A stretch of DNA of 30,937 nt, from contig UQEF01000026.1 of the NCBI GenBank assembly GCA_900540045.1, positions 1-30,937 of the forward strand, written 5' to 3'. Below the pieces are notes generated by a model that worked only from the letters and a program-made list of their open reading frames with translations, was not told the origin of the DNA and did not search any database. The stretch comes from an uncultured Eubacteriales bacterium (GTDB taxonomy: Bacteria > Bacillota > Clostridia > Christensenellales > Aristaeellaceae). A program made the translations under genes and the position numbers. Shown here one piece after another: positions 10,180 to 18,719 of the stretch; the stretch's first letter is position 1, and every line of letters begins with the position of its first letter.

Positions 10180-13100
10180 TCAGCCCTCCTCCTTATCATG
10201 CCGTGCCGTCAGACGCTTGTACTGAGCGGGAATAACCCGCACAAAGCGGCCTACCACCGTGCCCCAGCTCTCCAGCAAGCGCTGCCCGAGCGGACTATGG
10301 GTGCGGCGCACATGCTGCTCAATCCACTTTTTCAGCAGGACGACCTCGTCGGGATCGTCCAGCGCTTCCAGCAATACCATTTCGGTGTTGCAAAGCTGCG
10401 GGAAGGTTCCCTCCGGGTCATATACGTAGGCGATGCCGCCGCTCATGCCGGCGGCAAAGTTGCGCCCGACGCTGCCAAGCACCACGACGCGTCCGCCGGT
10501 CATATATTCGCAGCCGTGGTCGCCTACACCCTCAACCACCGCCAACGCGCCGGAGTTGCGTACGCAGAAGCGTTCGCCCGCCATGCCGCATACGTAGCAT
10601 TCGCCGCTGGTGGCTCCGTAGAGCGCCACGTTTCCCGCAATGACATTTTCCTCCGGCTTTCCGGCCTGCTCCTTGGCGGGGCGAATGGAGAGGATGCCGC
10701 CGGAAAGTCCCTTGCCCAAATAGTCGTTGCAATCGCCTTCCAGAGCCAGCGTTACGCCGTGCGGCACGAAGGCGCCAAAGCTTTGACCCGCGCTGCCATG
10801 GAAGGTGAAGCGGATGGTGTCGTCGGCCAGGCCGTTTTCGCCGTAGCGCGCGGTCACCTCGCTTCCCAGAATCGTACCGGTGGCGCGATCGGTGTTATGA
10901 ATGGCCAGCGATGCGGTTACGGGACGCCTGCTGTCCAGGGCAGGACGAGCCAGCACGCACAGCATGTTTTCGTCCAGCGTGGAACCCAGACGGCGACCGG
11001 TGCCCTGCTCGTGGCGGCGGACCGGGGATTCGTCCTCCGCCGGCTGGTCCAAAATCGCGCTCAGGTCAACGGTGTCGCGCTTCCAGCAGCCATCCGACGG
11101 CTTGCGGACCAGCAAATCCGTGCGGCCCACCATTTCGTCCAGTGTGCGGAAGCCCATTTGCGCCATGATTTCTCTCAGTTCCCGCGCGATAAAGCGCATG
11201 AAGCGGATCACGTATTCGGGCTTGCCCTTGAAGCGGGCGCGCAGCTCCGGCTTCTGGGTCGCGATGCCCGCGGGACAGCTGTCCAGATTGCATACGCGCA
11301 TCATCACGCAGCCCATGGCGACCAGCGGCGCAGTAGCAAACCCGAATTCCTCCGCACCAAGCAGCGCGGCTACGGCCACGTCCCGCCCCGTCATGAGCTT
11401 GCCGTCGGTTTCCAGCACGACACGGCCCCGCAAGCCGTTGAGCATAAGCGTCTGCTGCGCTTCGGCCAGACCCATTTCCCAGGGCAGGCCCGCATGGCGA
11501 ATGGAGGAGCGCGGGCTGGCGCCGGTGCCGCCGTCGTATCCGCTGATGAGAATCACATCCGCGCCACCCTTGGCCACGCCCGCGGCCACGGTGCCCACGC
11601 CCGCTTCTGCCACCAGCTTGACGCTGACGCGCGCCTTGCGGTTGGCGTTTTTCAGGTCGTAAATCAGTTCGGCCAGATCCTCGATGGAGTAGATATCATG
11701 ATGCGGAGGCGGAGAGATCAGCCCTACGCCCGCTGTGGCATGCCGCGTTTTGGCGATCCAGGGATACACCTTTTCGCCTGGCAGCTGCCCGCCTTCGCCG
11801 GGCTTGGCGCCCTGCGCCATCTTGATCTGCAGCTCCCTGGCGTGCGTCAGATAGCTGCTGGTTACGCCGAAGCGGCCGCTGGCTACCTGCTTGATGGCGC
11901 TGGAAAGATCGTCGCCATTTGCGTCGGGCTGGTAGCGGTCCTCGTCCTCGCCGCCTTCGCCGCTGTTGCTCTTACCGCCCAGCCGGTTCATGGCGATGGC
12001 CAGGCACTCATGCGCTTCCTTGCTAAGGGAACCATAGCTCATGGCGCCGGTCTTGAAGCGCTTGACGATCGTATCCTCGCTTTCCACCTCGTCCAGAGGA
12101 ATGGGCGCGCGGTCGGACCGCAGGTCCATCAGGCTGCGGAGGGTAGCCTTGCGCTCGCTTCCATCGAGTTTGGCGGAATACTGCCGGAACAGGCTGTAGT
12201 CGTCATTCCATACGGCTTGCTGGAGCATGTGGATGGTTTCAGGGTTATAGAGGTGGTATTCCTCCTCCCTGCGCCACTGAAATTCTCCGCCGGGGGCAAG
12301 CGCAGCCTCGCCCAGCGGGTCGTGGAAGGCTGCGTCATGGCGTGCGGCGTTTTCTTTTGCCACGCCGTCCAGCCCGATACCGCCGATGCGGCTGACGGTT
12401 TCGGGAAAATATTCGTCGATGAACGAGCGATTCAGGCCGACCGCCTCAAACAGCTGCGAGCCACGGTAGCTCTGCACGGTGGAGATGCCCATCTTGGACA
12501 TGGTCTTGACCACGCCCTTGACAGCCGCATGCAGATAGCGCGCCTGCGCCTCGTCCTCCGAAAGAGCCGGCAAGCGCTTCTCGCGCACGCCCTCCCGCAC
12601 GGTACGCAGCGCCAGGTAGGGGTTGATGGCGGTGGCGCCGTACCCGATCAGCGCCGCAAAGTGGTGCACTGCGGTGGGTTCGCCGCTTTCCAGCACGATG
12701 CTCATCTGCGTGCGGATACCGCGGCGCAAGGTGTGGGCCTGTACGCCGCTGACCGCCAGCAGGGAGGGAATCGCAGCGCGCTGCTCATCCACACCCCGGT
12801 CGCTGAGAATGAAGATGTTATAGCCTTTTTCAAACCCCTCGTCCAGCTGGCGGCAGACGCGGTCCATGGCGCTGCGCATCCCTTCCTCTCCCTGCTCCGC
12901 ATCATAGAGGATGGACAGGGTCAGGGCGCGCAGGCCTTCGGTATCCAACTGCCGCAACTGGGCAAGCTGGCTGTCCGTCATCAGAGGGGAGGACAGGCGC
13001 AGCTGGCGGCAACTCTGGGGCGAAGGGGAGAGCAGATCGCCCTCCGGGCCAAGGTACACGAGCGTGGAGGTGACGATTTCCTCCCGGATGGCGTCAATGG

Positions 13101-14694
13101 GCGGGTTGGTCACCTGGGCAAAGAGCTGATGGAAATAGGAAAAGAGCGGCTGCGGCCTGTCCGACAGAATGGCCAGCGGCAGGTCCGCGCCCATGGAGGC
13201 GAGCGGTTCCGCGTCCTTTTCGGCCATGGGCAGAATCACGTTGCGCACCTGCTCCCACGTGTAGCCGAAGGCCTTTTGCAGCTGCCAAAGAGGCGTGGTA
13301 TCCTCGACCGGAGCGGCCGCCGGGAGGTCCGCAAGGTCCACGCCCAGCTTGGCAATCCACTTGTCGTACGGATAGAGCGAGGCCATGCGGCCCTTGATCT
13401 CCACGTCATCCAGGAGGCGTCCCGCACGGGTATCCACCATCAGCATGCGGCCGGGGCGCAGGCGGTCGCGGCGCAGCACCCGTTCGGGGGGAAGATCCAG
13501 CGCGCCGGTTTCGGAGGCCATCACCAGGAGGCCGTCGGTAGTGACCAGGTAGCGGGAGGGACGCAGGCCATTTCGGTCCAGCATGGCCAGCGCCCGCACA
13601 CCGTCGGTCATGGCCATGGCGGCGGGACCATCCCACGCATCCATCACGTGGCTGTGAAATTCGTAGAACGCGCGAAGCTCGCGGCTCATGGTCTGATCCT
13701 TCTCCCAGGGCTGGGGAATCATCATCATGGCCGCATGGGGCAGCGTGCGCCCCGTCAGCAGCAGAAATTCCAGCGCGTTGTCAAACATGGCGCTGTCGCT
13801 GCCATCGTCATTGACGATGGGGAACACCTGGGAAAGATCGTCGCCGAACAGGTCGGTATGCACATGGCTCTGGCGGGCGTTCATGCGCTTGCAGTTGCCA
13901 TGGATGGTGTTGATTTCACCGTTGTGGATGGTGTAGCGGTTGGGGTGCGCCCGTTCCCAGCTGGGGAAGGTATTGGTGGAATAGCGGCTGTGCACCAGAG
14001 CGATGGCCGTATCATAGGACAGGTCGTTCAAATCCAGATACAGCTGGGCGACCTGACGGCTGAGCAGCATGCCCTTGTAAACGATGGTGCGGCAGGACAG
14101 GCTGGCGGCGTAAAAGTCCCCCGGCCGGGCATCCGGCGCGTAGCGCAGACGCTTTTCGGCGATCTTGCGGATGAGGTAGAGCTTGCGCTCAAACGCTTCC
14201 TCGTCGTCAATATCCGCGCTTCTTTCGATGAACGCCTGGCGGATGACCGGCATGCAGGCACGGCTGGTCTTGCCCAGCGTGGTTGCGTTGACCGGGACGC
14301 TGCGCCAGCCCAAAAACCGCTGCCCCTGCTCACGCACAATGGCCTCGAAGGCGGCTTCAGCGGCGGTGCGGCGGCTTTCCTCCCGGCTCAAAAACAGCAT
14401 GCCCACGCCATAGCGGCCAGGGGCGGGCAGCGTAATCCCCATCAGATGGCATTCTCTTTCCAGAAAAGCGTGCGGCAGCTGGGTCAGGATGCCTGCGCCA
14501 TCGCCCGTGTCCGGTTCCGCACCTGCTCCGCCCCGGTGTTCCAGATTGCATAGAATGTCCAGAGCCTGGGTGACGATTTTGTGCGAGCGCCTGCCAGCGA
14601 TGTCCACAATCATGCCGATGCCGCAGGCGTCGTGCTCAAAGGCGGGAGAATACAGCCCCCGTTGACCGGGATACCCCATGGATGAAGCGTTCAT
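10180..14694 (-). CDS. gltB: Glutamate synthase (NADPH) large subunit
   Basis: This 1504-residue alpha subunit makes two glutamates from glutamine and 2-oxoglutarate. The N-terminal class II glutaminase has the nucleophile in HDACGIG, about residue 24, so a propeptide is removed to expose the Cys. The FMN/synthase domain shows GAKPGEGGQLPGEKVYPW and GGTGASPRSSI. The [3Fe-4S] ligands are CVMMRVCNLDSC (C-x5-C-x4-C). A GXGXG-type beta-helix domain forms the C-terminus. The length is typical of bacterial GltB. I chose the ATG at 14694 because AGGAGG lies 9 bases upstream; a second in-frame ATG five codons in has no such site. A sigma-A promoter and a terminator-like hairpin lie directly upstream (see those entries). 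It is the first gene of the gltB-gltD block and diverges from the gene at 14995. Confidence 0.98.
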   Translation of the reverse strand: MNASSMGYPGQRGLYSPAFEHDACGIGMIVDIAGRRSHKIVTQALDILCNLEHRGGAGAEPDTGDGAGILTQLPHAFLERECHLMGITLPAPGRYGVGMLFLSREESRRTAAEAAFEAIVREQGQRFLGWRSVPVNATTLGKTSRACMPVIRQAFIERSADIDDEEAFERKLYLIRKIAEKRLRYAPDARPGDFYAASLSCRTIVYKGMLLSRQVAQLYLDLNDLSYDTAIALVHSRYSTNTFPSWERAHPNRYTIHNGEINTIHGNCKRMNARQSHVHTDLFGDDLSQVFPIVNDDGSDSAMFDNALEFLLLTGRTLPHAAMMMIPQPWEKDQTMSRELRAFYEFHSHVMDAWDGPAAMAMTDGVRALAMLDRNGLRPSRYLVTTDGLLVMASETGALDLPPERVLRRDRLRPGRMLMVDTRAGRLLDDVEIKGRMASLYPYDKWIAKLGVDLADLPAAAPVEDTTPLWQLQKAFGYTWEQVRNVILPMAEKDAEPLASMGADLPLAILSDRPQPLFSYFHQLFAQVTNPPIDAIREEIVTSTLVYLGPEGDLLSPSPQSCRQLRLSSPLMTDSQLAQLRQLDTEGLRALTLSILYDAEQGEEGMRSAMDRVCRQLDEGFEKGYNIFILSDRGVDEQRAAIPSLLAVSGVQAHTLRRGIRTQMSIVLESGEPTAVHHFAALIGYGATAINPYLALRTVREGVREKRLPALSEDEAQARYLHAAVKGVVKTMSKMGISTVQSYRGSQLFEAVGLNRSFIDEYFPETVSRIGGIGLDGVAKENAARHDAAFHDPLGEAALAPGGEFQWRREEEYHLYNPETIHMLQQAVWNDDYSLFRQYSAKLDGSERKATLRSLMDLRSDRAPIPLDEVESEDTIVKRFKTGAMSYGSLSKEAHECLAIAMNRLGGKSNSGEGGEDEDRYQPDANGDDLSSAIKQVASGRFGVTSSYLTHARELQIKMAQGAKPGEGGQLPGEKVYPWIAKTRHATAGVGLISPPPHHDIYSIEDLAELIYDLKNANRKARVSVKLVAEAGVGTVAAGVAKGGADVILISGYDGGTGASPRSSIRHAGLPWEMGLAEAQQTLMLNGLRGRVVLETDGKLMTGRDVAVAALLGAEEFGFATAPLVAMGCVMMRVCNLDSCPAGIATQKPELRARFKGKPEYVIRFMRFIARELREIMAQMGFRTLDEMVGRTDLLVRKPSDGCWKRDTVDLSAILDQPAEDESPVRRHEQGTGRRLGSTLDENMLCVLARPALDSRRPVTASLAIHNTDRATGTILGSEVTARYGENGLADDTIRFTFHGSAGQSFGAFVPHGVTLALEGDCNDYLGKGLSGGILSIRPAKEQAGKPEENVIAGNVALYGATSGECYVCGMAGERFCVRNSGALAVVEGVGDHGCEYMTGGRVVVLGSVGRNFAAGMSGGIAYVYDPEGTFPQLCNTEMVLLEALDDPDEVVLLKKWIEQHVRRTHSPLGQRLLESWGTVVGRFVRVIPAQYKRLTARHDKEEG

Positions 14695-14740
14695 GCAATC
14701 AGTCCTCCTGTTCGACCGCCGAAAGCGTAAAACTCCGACG

Positions 14741-14785
14741 AAAAATAAAAAAACGCACTCAAAAACGGAACTCCCCTTTGAGCAC
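14741..14785 (-). promoter_or_regulatory. Terminator-like hairpin at the 5' end of the gltB transcript (candidate attenuator)
   Basis: On the minus strand GTGCTCAAA (14785-14777) and TTTGAGTGC (14763-14755) pair over 9 bp, two of them G-U, around a 13-base loop. The stem is followed after CG-type bases by seven T, A, then five T. The hairpin starts at the predicted transcription start of the gltB promoter and ends about 46 bases before the gltB ATG. The plus strand has no T-run, so the signal is directional toward gltB. No competing antiterminator pairing is obvious. Confidence 0.65.
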
Positions 14786-14791
14786 TATCTC

Positions 14792-14820
14792 ATTATAACT
14801 TTCTGCCATATCTGTGGCAA
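14792..14820 (-). promoter_or_regulatory. Sigma-A promoter of gltB
   Basis: On the minus strand, TTGCCA (14820-14815) and TATAAT (14797-14792) are separated by exactly 17 bases. This is a near-consensus housekeeping promoter, with the start expected near 14785. Confidence 0.8.
14804..14819. promoter_or_regulatory. Inverted repeat over the gltB -35 region (candidate operator)
   Basis: TGCCA and TGGCA form a perfect inverted repeat with a 6-base spacer. It overlaps the gltB -35 box and spacer, the usual place for a repressor or LysR-type regulator to act. I cannot assign a regulator; it does not match the TnrA/GlnR box. Confidence 0.4.
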
Positions 14821-14879
14821 GTCTGGTACAGAAGAAAAACAACAGTCCAAGCAAAATGTAAAATCTCCCCTGTGGTCGG

Positions 14880-14908
14880 TTGCCTGCATGGACGCTTTGT
14901 GTTACAAT
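14880..14908 (+). promoter_or_regulatory. Sigma-A promoter of the secreted protein gene at 14995
   Basis: TTGCCT, 17 bases, TACAAT. The predicted start near 14915 gives a leader of about 80 bases. It is divergent from the gltB promoter, with the two -35 boxes about 60 bases apart. Confidence 0.65.
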
Positions 14909-14994
14909 AAAACATCATGAATTCCCTGTAACACCGCGCTGGGCTCTTCCAGTTCCGCCGTGCGCTGCAGAAGTGTTGTGAAGGATGTGACATT

Positions 14995-16521
14995 ATGCGC
15001 AAAGCGATTCCCTGCCTTTTGTTGCTTTTGCTGCTGCTGGCGTGTGCGCCCGCCCTCGCGGAAACCTATGTGTTTGACCAGCTCTACGCCACCATGGAGA
15101 TGCCCGAGGGCTACATCGTACTCACACCGGACAACCTCAACAATTACAGCGACTGGCTGGAGGCGCGCGGCTCCTCCATGGAGATAGCATCCAATGACTT
15201 TCTGGCCCGCGGCGTGCTTTTGCAGGCATGGACGGAGGAGGGCGACGCATGTTTTGAGCTGCGTGCCGTGCAGAACGAGCGGTCCGCCTCTATCTTTGAT
15301 GTCAACGAGCAGACCAGCGATGTACGCGGTGTTTATCGCACCAGTCACTACCCCAATAACGAATACGAAGGGTACGAATTCACCACCTCTGAATGGAAAA
15401 ATACCGACAATGGCCGCTTCCTCGTGCTGCGCTACACCCGGCGCGACAACGGCGAAATCCTCTACCGCGGCTTTATGCGCCGCACCATTCGCAACGGCTA
15501 CGAAATCGACTTTGACATGCAGATCTATGGCCGCTCTACCACCAATAAGGACAACACCAATCTTAATAAAATCTGGGAGACCTTTACCTTTGTAGAGGTG
15601 CTGCCCCTGCCGCCCAAGGCCAGCGCCCGAATCCTCATTACCGACGAGCCCCCCGCCGAAACCAACGAACAGGAGTTTGAAATCGAAGGCACCGCGGCCG
15701 AGGGCGTGACCCTGACCGCCGTGGTCATGGGACTGAGCTATCCCGAACCCATTGTAACCGAGGCGACAGCGGGTAAAAACGGCAAATTCTCCCTGCCGAT
15801 CAACCTTCCGAGGGAGGGTGTGTTCCTCATCACCATTACCGGAGAATACCAGGGCGAGGAAGTGGTGGAACTGGCGTATCCGGTGACCTATCAACGCACG
15901 CTGCTTACCGTCAACTTTACCACCAAGCCCGGGGATACCGTATCGCAGGATGAGGTGGAATTTGCCGGAACGGCTGAACCCAGCGCCACCATTCAGGTTT
16001 TTTTGAACGGCGAGGATGTCATGACCAAGCGCGTGACCAGCGCGGGCAAATTCTCCTTCTCGCTGGATGCGGAGGAAGAGGGCGTCTATGAGGCGGTGCT
16101 GGCCTTCAGCAAGAAAAACCTGGCGGACCGGCGGTTCACCTTCACGTTCACACGCAAATGGACCGAAGAGGACATGATGGATTATCTTAACGAGCAGTCC
16201 ATTTCGCCCTCCTACAGCCAGCTGATCGACAAGATGGAGGGCTACGAGGGCCGCATCATGGACTACAAGGCCTACATCGTGGATATCAGCGAAAGCGGAG
16301 ATATGTATATCATCCGCATGGCGCTCAATCGCAAAAATGACGAGTACAGAAACATCATCCTCGTCACCTCTGAGGAAAAGCCCAATTTCCAGGTGGATGA
16401 GCGCGTGATGATGTATGGCACCTGCGCAGGCATGTCACTGAGCACGGGCGTGGAGGGCGAGGAGGAGGACCCGGAGAGCTATCCATGCTTTGAACTGCTG
16501 CTGTTTGCCTCGCTGGAATAG
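14995..16521 (+). CDS. Secreted protein with two Ig-like domains, function unknown (508 aa)
   Basis: I do not recognise a named family. The N-terminus is a strong signal peptide (basic MRK, then a Leu-rich core). It could be cut after the AxA-type PALA or, since LLAC fits a lipobox, processed as a lipoprotein at Cys16. Residues about 23-200 form a soluble domain beginning with TYVFDQLYATMEMPEGY. Residues about 212-300 and 302-390 look like two bacterial Ig-like beta-sandwiches; both have the pattern of an introductory strand, a GT/GTAEP turn, and NGKF or AGKF before a hydrophobic strand. Residues about 395-508 form a separate domain that may be an OB-like fold (YEGRIMDYKAYIVDISESG). The ribosome binding site is AAGGA 9 bases before ATG. 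It is transcribed alone, with a hairpin terminator after it. It probably acts outside the membrane. Confidence 0.8.
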   Translation: MRKAIPCLLLLLLLLACAPALAETYVFDQLYATMEMPEGYIVLTPDNLNNYSDWLEARGSSMEIASNDFLARGVLLQAWTEEGDACFELRAVQNERSASIFDVNEQTSDVRGVYRTSHYPNNEYEGYEFTTSEWKNTDNGRFLVLRYTRRDNGEILYRGFMRRTIRNGYEIDFDMQIYGRSTTNKDNTNLNKIWETFTFVEVLPLPPKASARILITDEPPAETNEQEFEIEGTAAEGVTLTAVVMGLSYPEPIVTEATAGKNGKFSLPINLPREGVFLITITGEYQGEEVVELAYPVTYQRTLLTVNFTTKPGDTVSQDEVEFAGTAEPSATIQVFLNGEDVMTKRVTSAGKFSFSLDAEEEGVYEAVLAFSKKNLADRRFTFTFTRKWTEEDMMDYLNEQSISPSYSQLIDKMEGYEGRIMDYKAYIVDISESGDMYIIRMALNRKNDEYRNIILVTSEEKPNFQVDERVMMYGTCAGMSLSTGVEGEEEDPESYPCFELLLFASLE

Positions 16522-16540
16522 CGCCTGCCGCGCGTAATGG

Positions 16541-16577
16541 ACCGGCCGCCCTGTCGGAGCATGGGCGGCCGGTTATT
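16541..16577 (+). terminator. Hairpin terminator after the secreted protein gene
   Basis: The arms ACCGGCCGCC and GGCGGCCGGT form a perfect 10-bp stem 20 bases after the stop codon. The tail TATTTCAT is only weakly T-rich. Confidence 0.65.
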
Positions 16578-16643
16578 TCATAGAATAGAAAGGGGGAAAA
16601 TGAAAAAATTTGTAACACATTTGTGATAGTTATTTGAAAAGCC

Positions 16644-16672
16644 TTGTATTTTGGTAACGATTTTGATATACT
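16644..16672 (+). promoter_or_regulatory. Sigma-A promoter of the thioredoxin-reductase-like gene
   Basis: TTGTAT, 17 bases, TATACT. An inverted repeat, TTGATA-TACTT-TATCAA (16663-16679), spans the -10 box, a position that suits a repressor. The predicted start is at 16679-16680, where the leader hairpin begins. Confidence 0.7.
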
Positions 16673-16679
16673 TTATCAA

Positions 16680-16705
16680 GGCGTGGTATAGGTTCGCTCC
16701 ACGCC
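16680..16705 (+). promoter_or_regulatory. 5' leader hairpin ahead of the thioredoxin-reductase-like gene
   Basis: GGCGTGG and CCACGCC form a perfect 7-bp stem with a 12-base loop. It runs from the predicted transcription start to two bases before the ribosome binding site AGGAGG (16708-16713). There is no T-run, so it is not a terminator; an mRNA-stabilising or translation-modulating role is inferred. Confidence 0.55.
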
Positions 16706-16718
16706 GCAGGAGGTTGAA

Positions 16719-17573
16719 ATGACGGACATCGCAATCGTGGGAAAAGGTCCGGCGGGCTGGTCCTGCGCCATGACGGCGCGGATGCGCGGCCTTTCAGCCA
16801 CGGTGATCGCGCCCGCAAACGACGCGGGACTGCTTCGGGCAGCCGAGCGCATTGATAATTATCCCGGTATGCCGCACGCATCAGGGGAGAGCATGCTGGA
16901 AAGCTTTCGCAGCCAGGCGCTTGAGCTGGGAGCCGAGGAGCGCGCGGGGCTGGTGCGGCAGATCATGCCCACGGAAAGCGGGTTCATGCTGCTGGTAGAA
17001 AACGATGTGATGGAGGCCAAGACGGTGCTGCTGGCCATGGGAGCTGCACGGCCGGTGCTGCTGCCAGGCGAGGAGGAACAGCTGGGACGGGGCGTGAGCT
17101 ACTGCGCCACGTGTGACGGCATGTTCTATCGCGGCAGGCGCATTGCGGTACTGAGCGGCTCGGCGCAGGGCGTGGAGGAAAGCGCATTTTTGGCAGGCCT
17201 TGCGGCGGAGCTGGATTACTACCGGTTAAAGGCGCATGACATGACCGGGCTGGATGCGCGGATTCATCCCAGGAAGGAAAAGCCGCGGGCCATCGCCCGG
17301 GACGGCGAGGCGCTGGTGCTGCAGACCGACAGGGGCGAGCACCGCTACGACGGCATCTTTATTTTCCGGGCGGCGATGCCGCTGTCGATGCTGCTCGCGG
17401 ACCTTCGCACCGAGGGCAGCTACATCCCCGTGGACCGGGGCATGCGCACCAACATTCCGGGCGTATTCGCAGCGGGCGACTGTACCGGAAAGCCCCTGCA
17501 GGTGCCCAAGGCGGTGGGGGAAGGCAATATTGCCGCCATCAGCGCCGCGGAATATATTGCGAAACGTGGATGA
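16719..17573 (+). CDS. Thioredoxin-reductase-like FAD protein with a degenerate NAD(P)H site
   Basis: This 284-residue flavoprotein belongs to the low-molecular-weight thioredoxin reductase fold. The first FAD motif is VGKGPAGWSCA at residues 7-17. The redox-active disulfide is CATC at about 129-132, in the usual SYCATCDGMFYRG setting. The late FAD motif is FAAGDCTGKPLQVPKAVGEG. In the second Rossmann domain, the place of the canonical GGGDSAVEEA is taken by SGSAQGVEES. The HRRxxxR stretch that binds the NADPH phosphate is not visible (YYRLKAHDMTG instead). Ferredoxin-dependent flavin thioredoxin reductases of clostridia lack these same motifs, so this may be one; that is inference. It is also shorter than typical TrxB (about 305-320). 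AGGAGG lies 5 bases before ATG. No thioredoxin gene is adjacent. Confidence 0.85.
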   Translation: MTDIAIVGKGPAGWSCAMTARMRGLSATVIAPANDAGLLRAAERIDNYPGMPHASGESMLESFRSQALELGAEERAGLVRQIMPTESGFMLLVENDVMEAKTVLLAMGAARPVLLPGEEEQLGRGVSYCATCDGMFYRGRRIAVLSGSAQGVEESAFLAGLAAELDYYRLKAHDMTGLDARIHPRKEKPRAIARDGEALVLQTDRGEHRYDGIFIFRAAMPLSMLLADLRTEGSYIPVDRGMRTNIPGVFAAGDCTGKPLQVPKAVGEGNIAAISAAEYIAKRG

Positions 17574-17654
17574 AACATCCATGCCGGCGCGTTATATGAA
17601 CGTACCGAACCGGCGAACAAAGCCGATTTGCATCACATGGAGGAGGATGACAAC

Positions 17655-18701
17655 ATGATGAATCGCACCGTACGGAAGGTGATCTCTCTGGTTGCGGCGC
17701 TGTGCCTCGCGCTGACGGCGGGCGCCGGCGCCCTGGCCGAAGGAGCTCAGGACATGGCAGACTTTGAGGCCCTGACCCCCCTGATGGATCTGGTGTGCGC
17801 GGCTTCGCAATACTCGCCCAACGCGCCCGAATCCGTTCCCGGAGCGGACGGAGTGCTGACCGTTTCCTTTACCGACGCATTTTTCAAGGTGGGACAGACC
17901 TATGGCGCCGAGGTGGGCGTCACGGCCGACATGATCAATGACACCAACGCCCAGGCCGAGCTGCTGAGCAAGATCTTTGCCGCGCAGCTGCCGCAGCTGG
18001 AACCCGTGGTGATGACTGATGACATCAACGGCTTCATCGGCTTCCATCCCGTCACGGTCAACCGTGGAGCGGACAGCGCCACGGTACAGATCATCGGCGA
18101 GATCTATCTGGCGGACAAGCCCATGCGCGAGATGAGCGAGGCGGACTACAGCAACATCCAGTGGCTGGAGCGTGCGGTGTTCACCTTCCAGAGCGATTCC
18201 ACCGCGCTCAACGGCTTCCGCCTGATGGGCTACTCCGTGGGCACCGATCTGTCCCTGGAGGATGCCATGCAGGGGTATTTCGATCAGATCGCCGTGGAGT
18301 ACGAAAGCCATCTGGGCTTCACGCTGCTCTATCCTGCCGTGTTCACGGACGACCTGCTGGTGGAGAGCGATGACGGCGTCTCTGCGGAGCTGCCCGACGG
18401 TAGCGCCAGCTTCTCGGCCAAGCGCATCGACAATACCAACGGCGCCAATCTGACCGATTACGTGGGCATCATCGCCAACGGCATTACGGGCAGCACCTCG
18501 ACCATCAACGAGGAGTCCCAGTATGGCACCGTGGCCTACACCACCGAGGACGGCTATTATGTCTTTGAGGTCTACATTGTGACCGACCGCTACATCTATC
18601 AGGCGGAGCTGCGCTTCCTCAGCTCGCTGATGAGCCAGTACAGCATGTACACCTCGTACCTGGAAAACAGCTTTGTGGCCAACGAGCTGTATCAGGGCTA
18701 A
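17655..18701 (+). CDS. Secreted protein of unknown function (348 aa)
   Basis: I do not recognise the family. The start at 17655 has AGGAGG 8 bases upstream. The frame is open back to 17628, but that start would place the ribosome binding site inside the gene. A signal peptide is clear (MNRTVRK, then a hydrophobic core, cut near GALAEG). The mature part is acidic and has no membrane segment. The first half (about 40-190) and the second half (about 205-348) look like separate domains. The second opens with LGFTLLYPAVFTDDL and ends in alternating hydrophobic strands, a pattern seen in PsbP-like lipoprotein folds, though this is only a resemblance. The gene starts 81 bases after the flavoprotein and 18 bases before the next gene. 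No terminator lies between, so co-transcription is likely. Confidence 0.8.
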   Translation: MMNRTVRKVISLVAALCLALTAGAGALAEGAQDMADFEALTPLMDLVCAASQYSPNAPESVPGADGVLTVSFTDAFFKVGQTYGAEVGVTADMINDTNAQAELLSKIFAAQLPQLEPVVMTDDINGFIGFHPVTVNRGADSATVQIIGEIYLADKPMREMSEADYSNIQWLERAVFTFQSDSTALNGFRLMGYSVGTDLSLEDAMQGYFDQIAVEYESHLGFTLLYPAVFTDDLLVESDDGVSAELPDGSASFSAKRIDNTNGANLTDYVGIIANGITGSTSTINEESQYGTVAYTTEDGYYVFEVYIVTDRYIYQAELRFLSSLMSQYSMYTSYLENSFVANELYQG

Positions 18702-18719
18702 GCAAAGGAGCGTTTTGCC

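Noticed and set aside
9985..14553. A 1522-codon open frame on the plus strand opposite gltB and the start of gltD.
   Set aside because: It is antisense to gltB, whose motifs are complete; high GC with strong third-base bias removes stops on the other strand. The product is low-complexity and matches no family I know.
14741..14785. The gltB leader hairpin as an ANTAR-protein target (two hexaloop hairpins).
   Set aside because: Only one hairpin is present and its loop is 13 bases; the A/G hexaloop pattern is missing.
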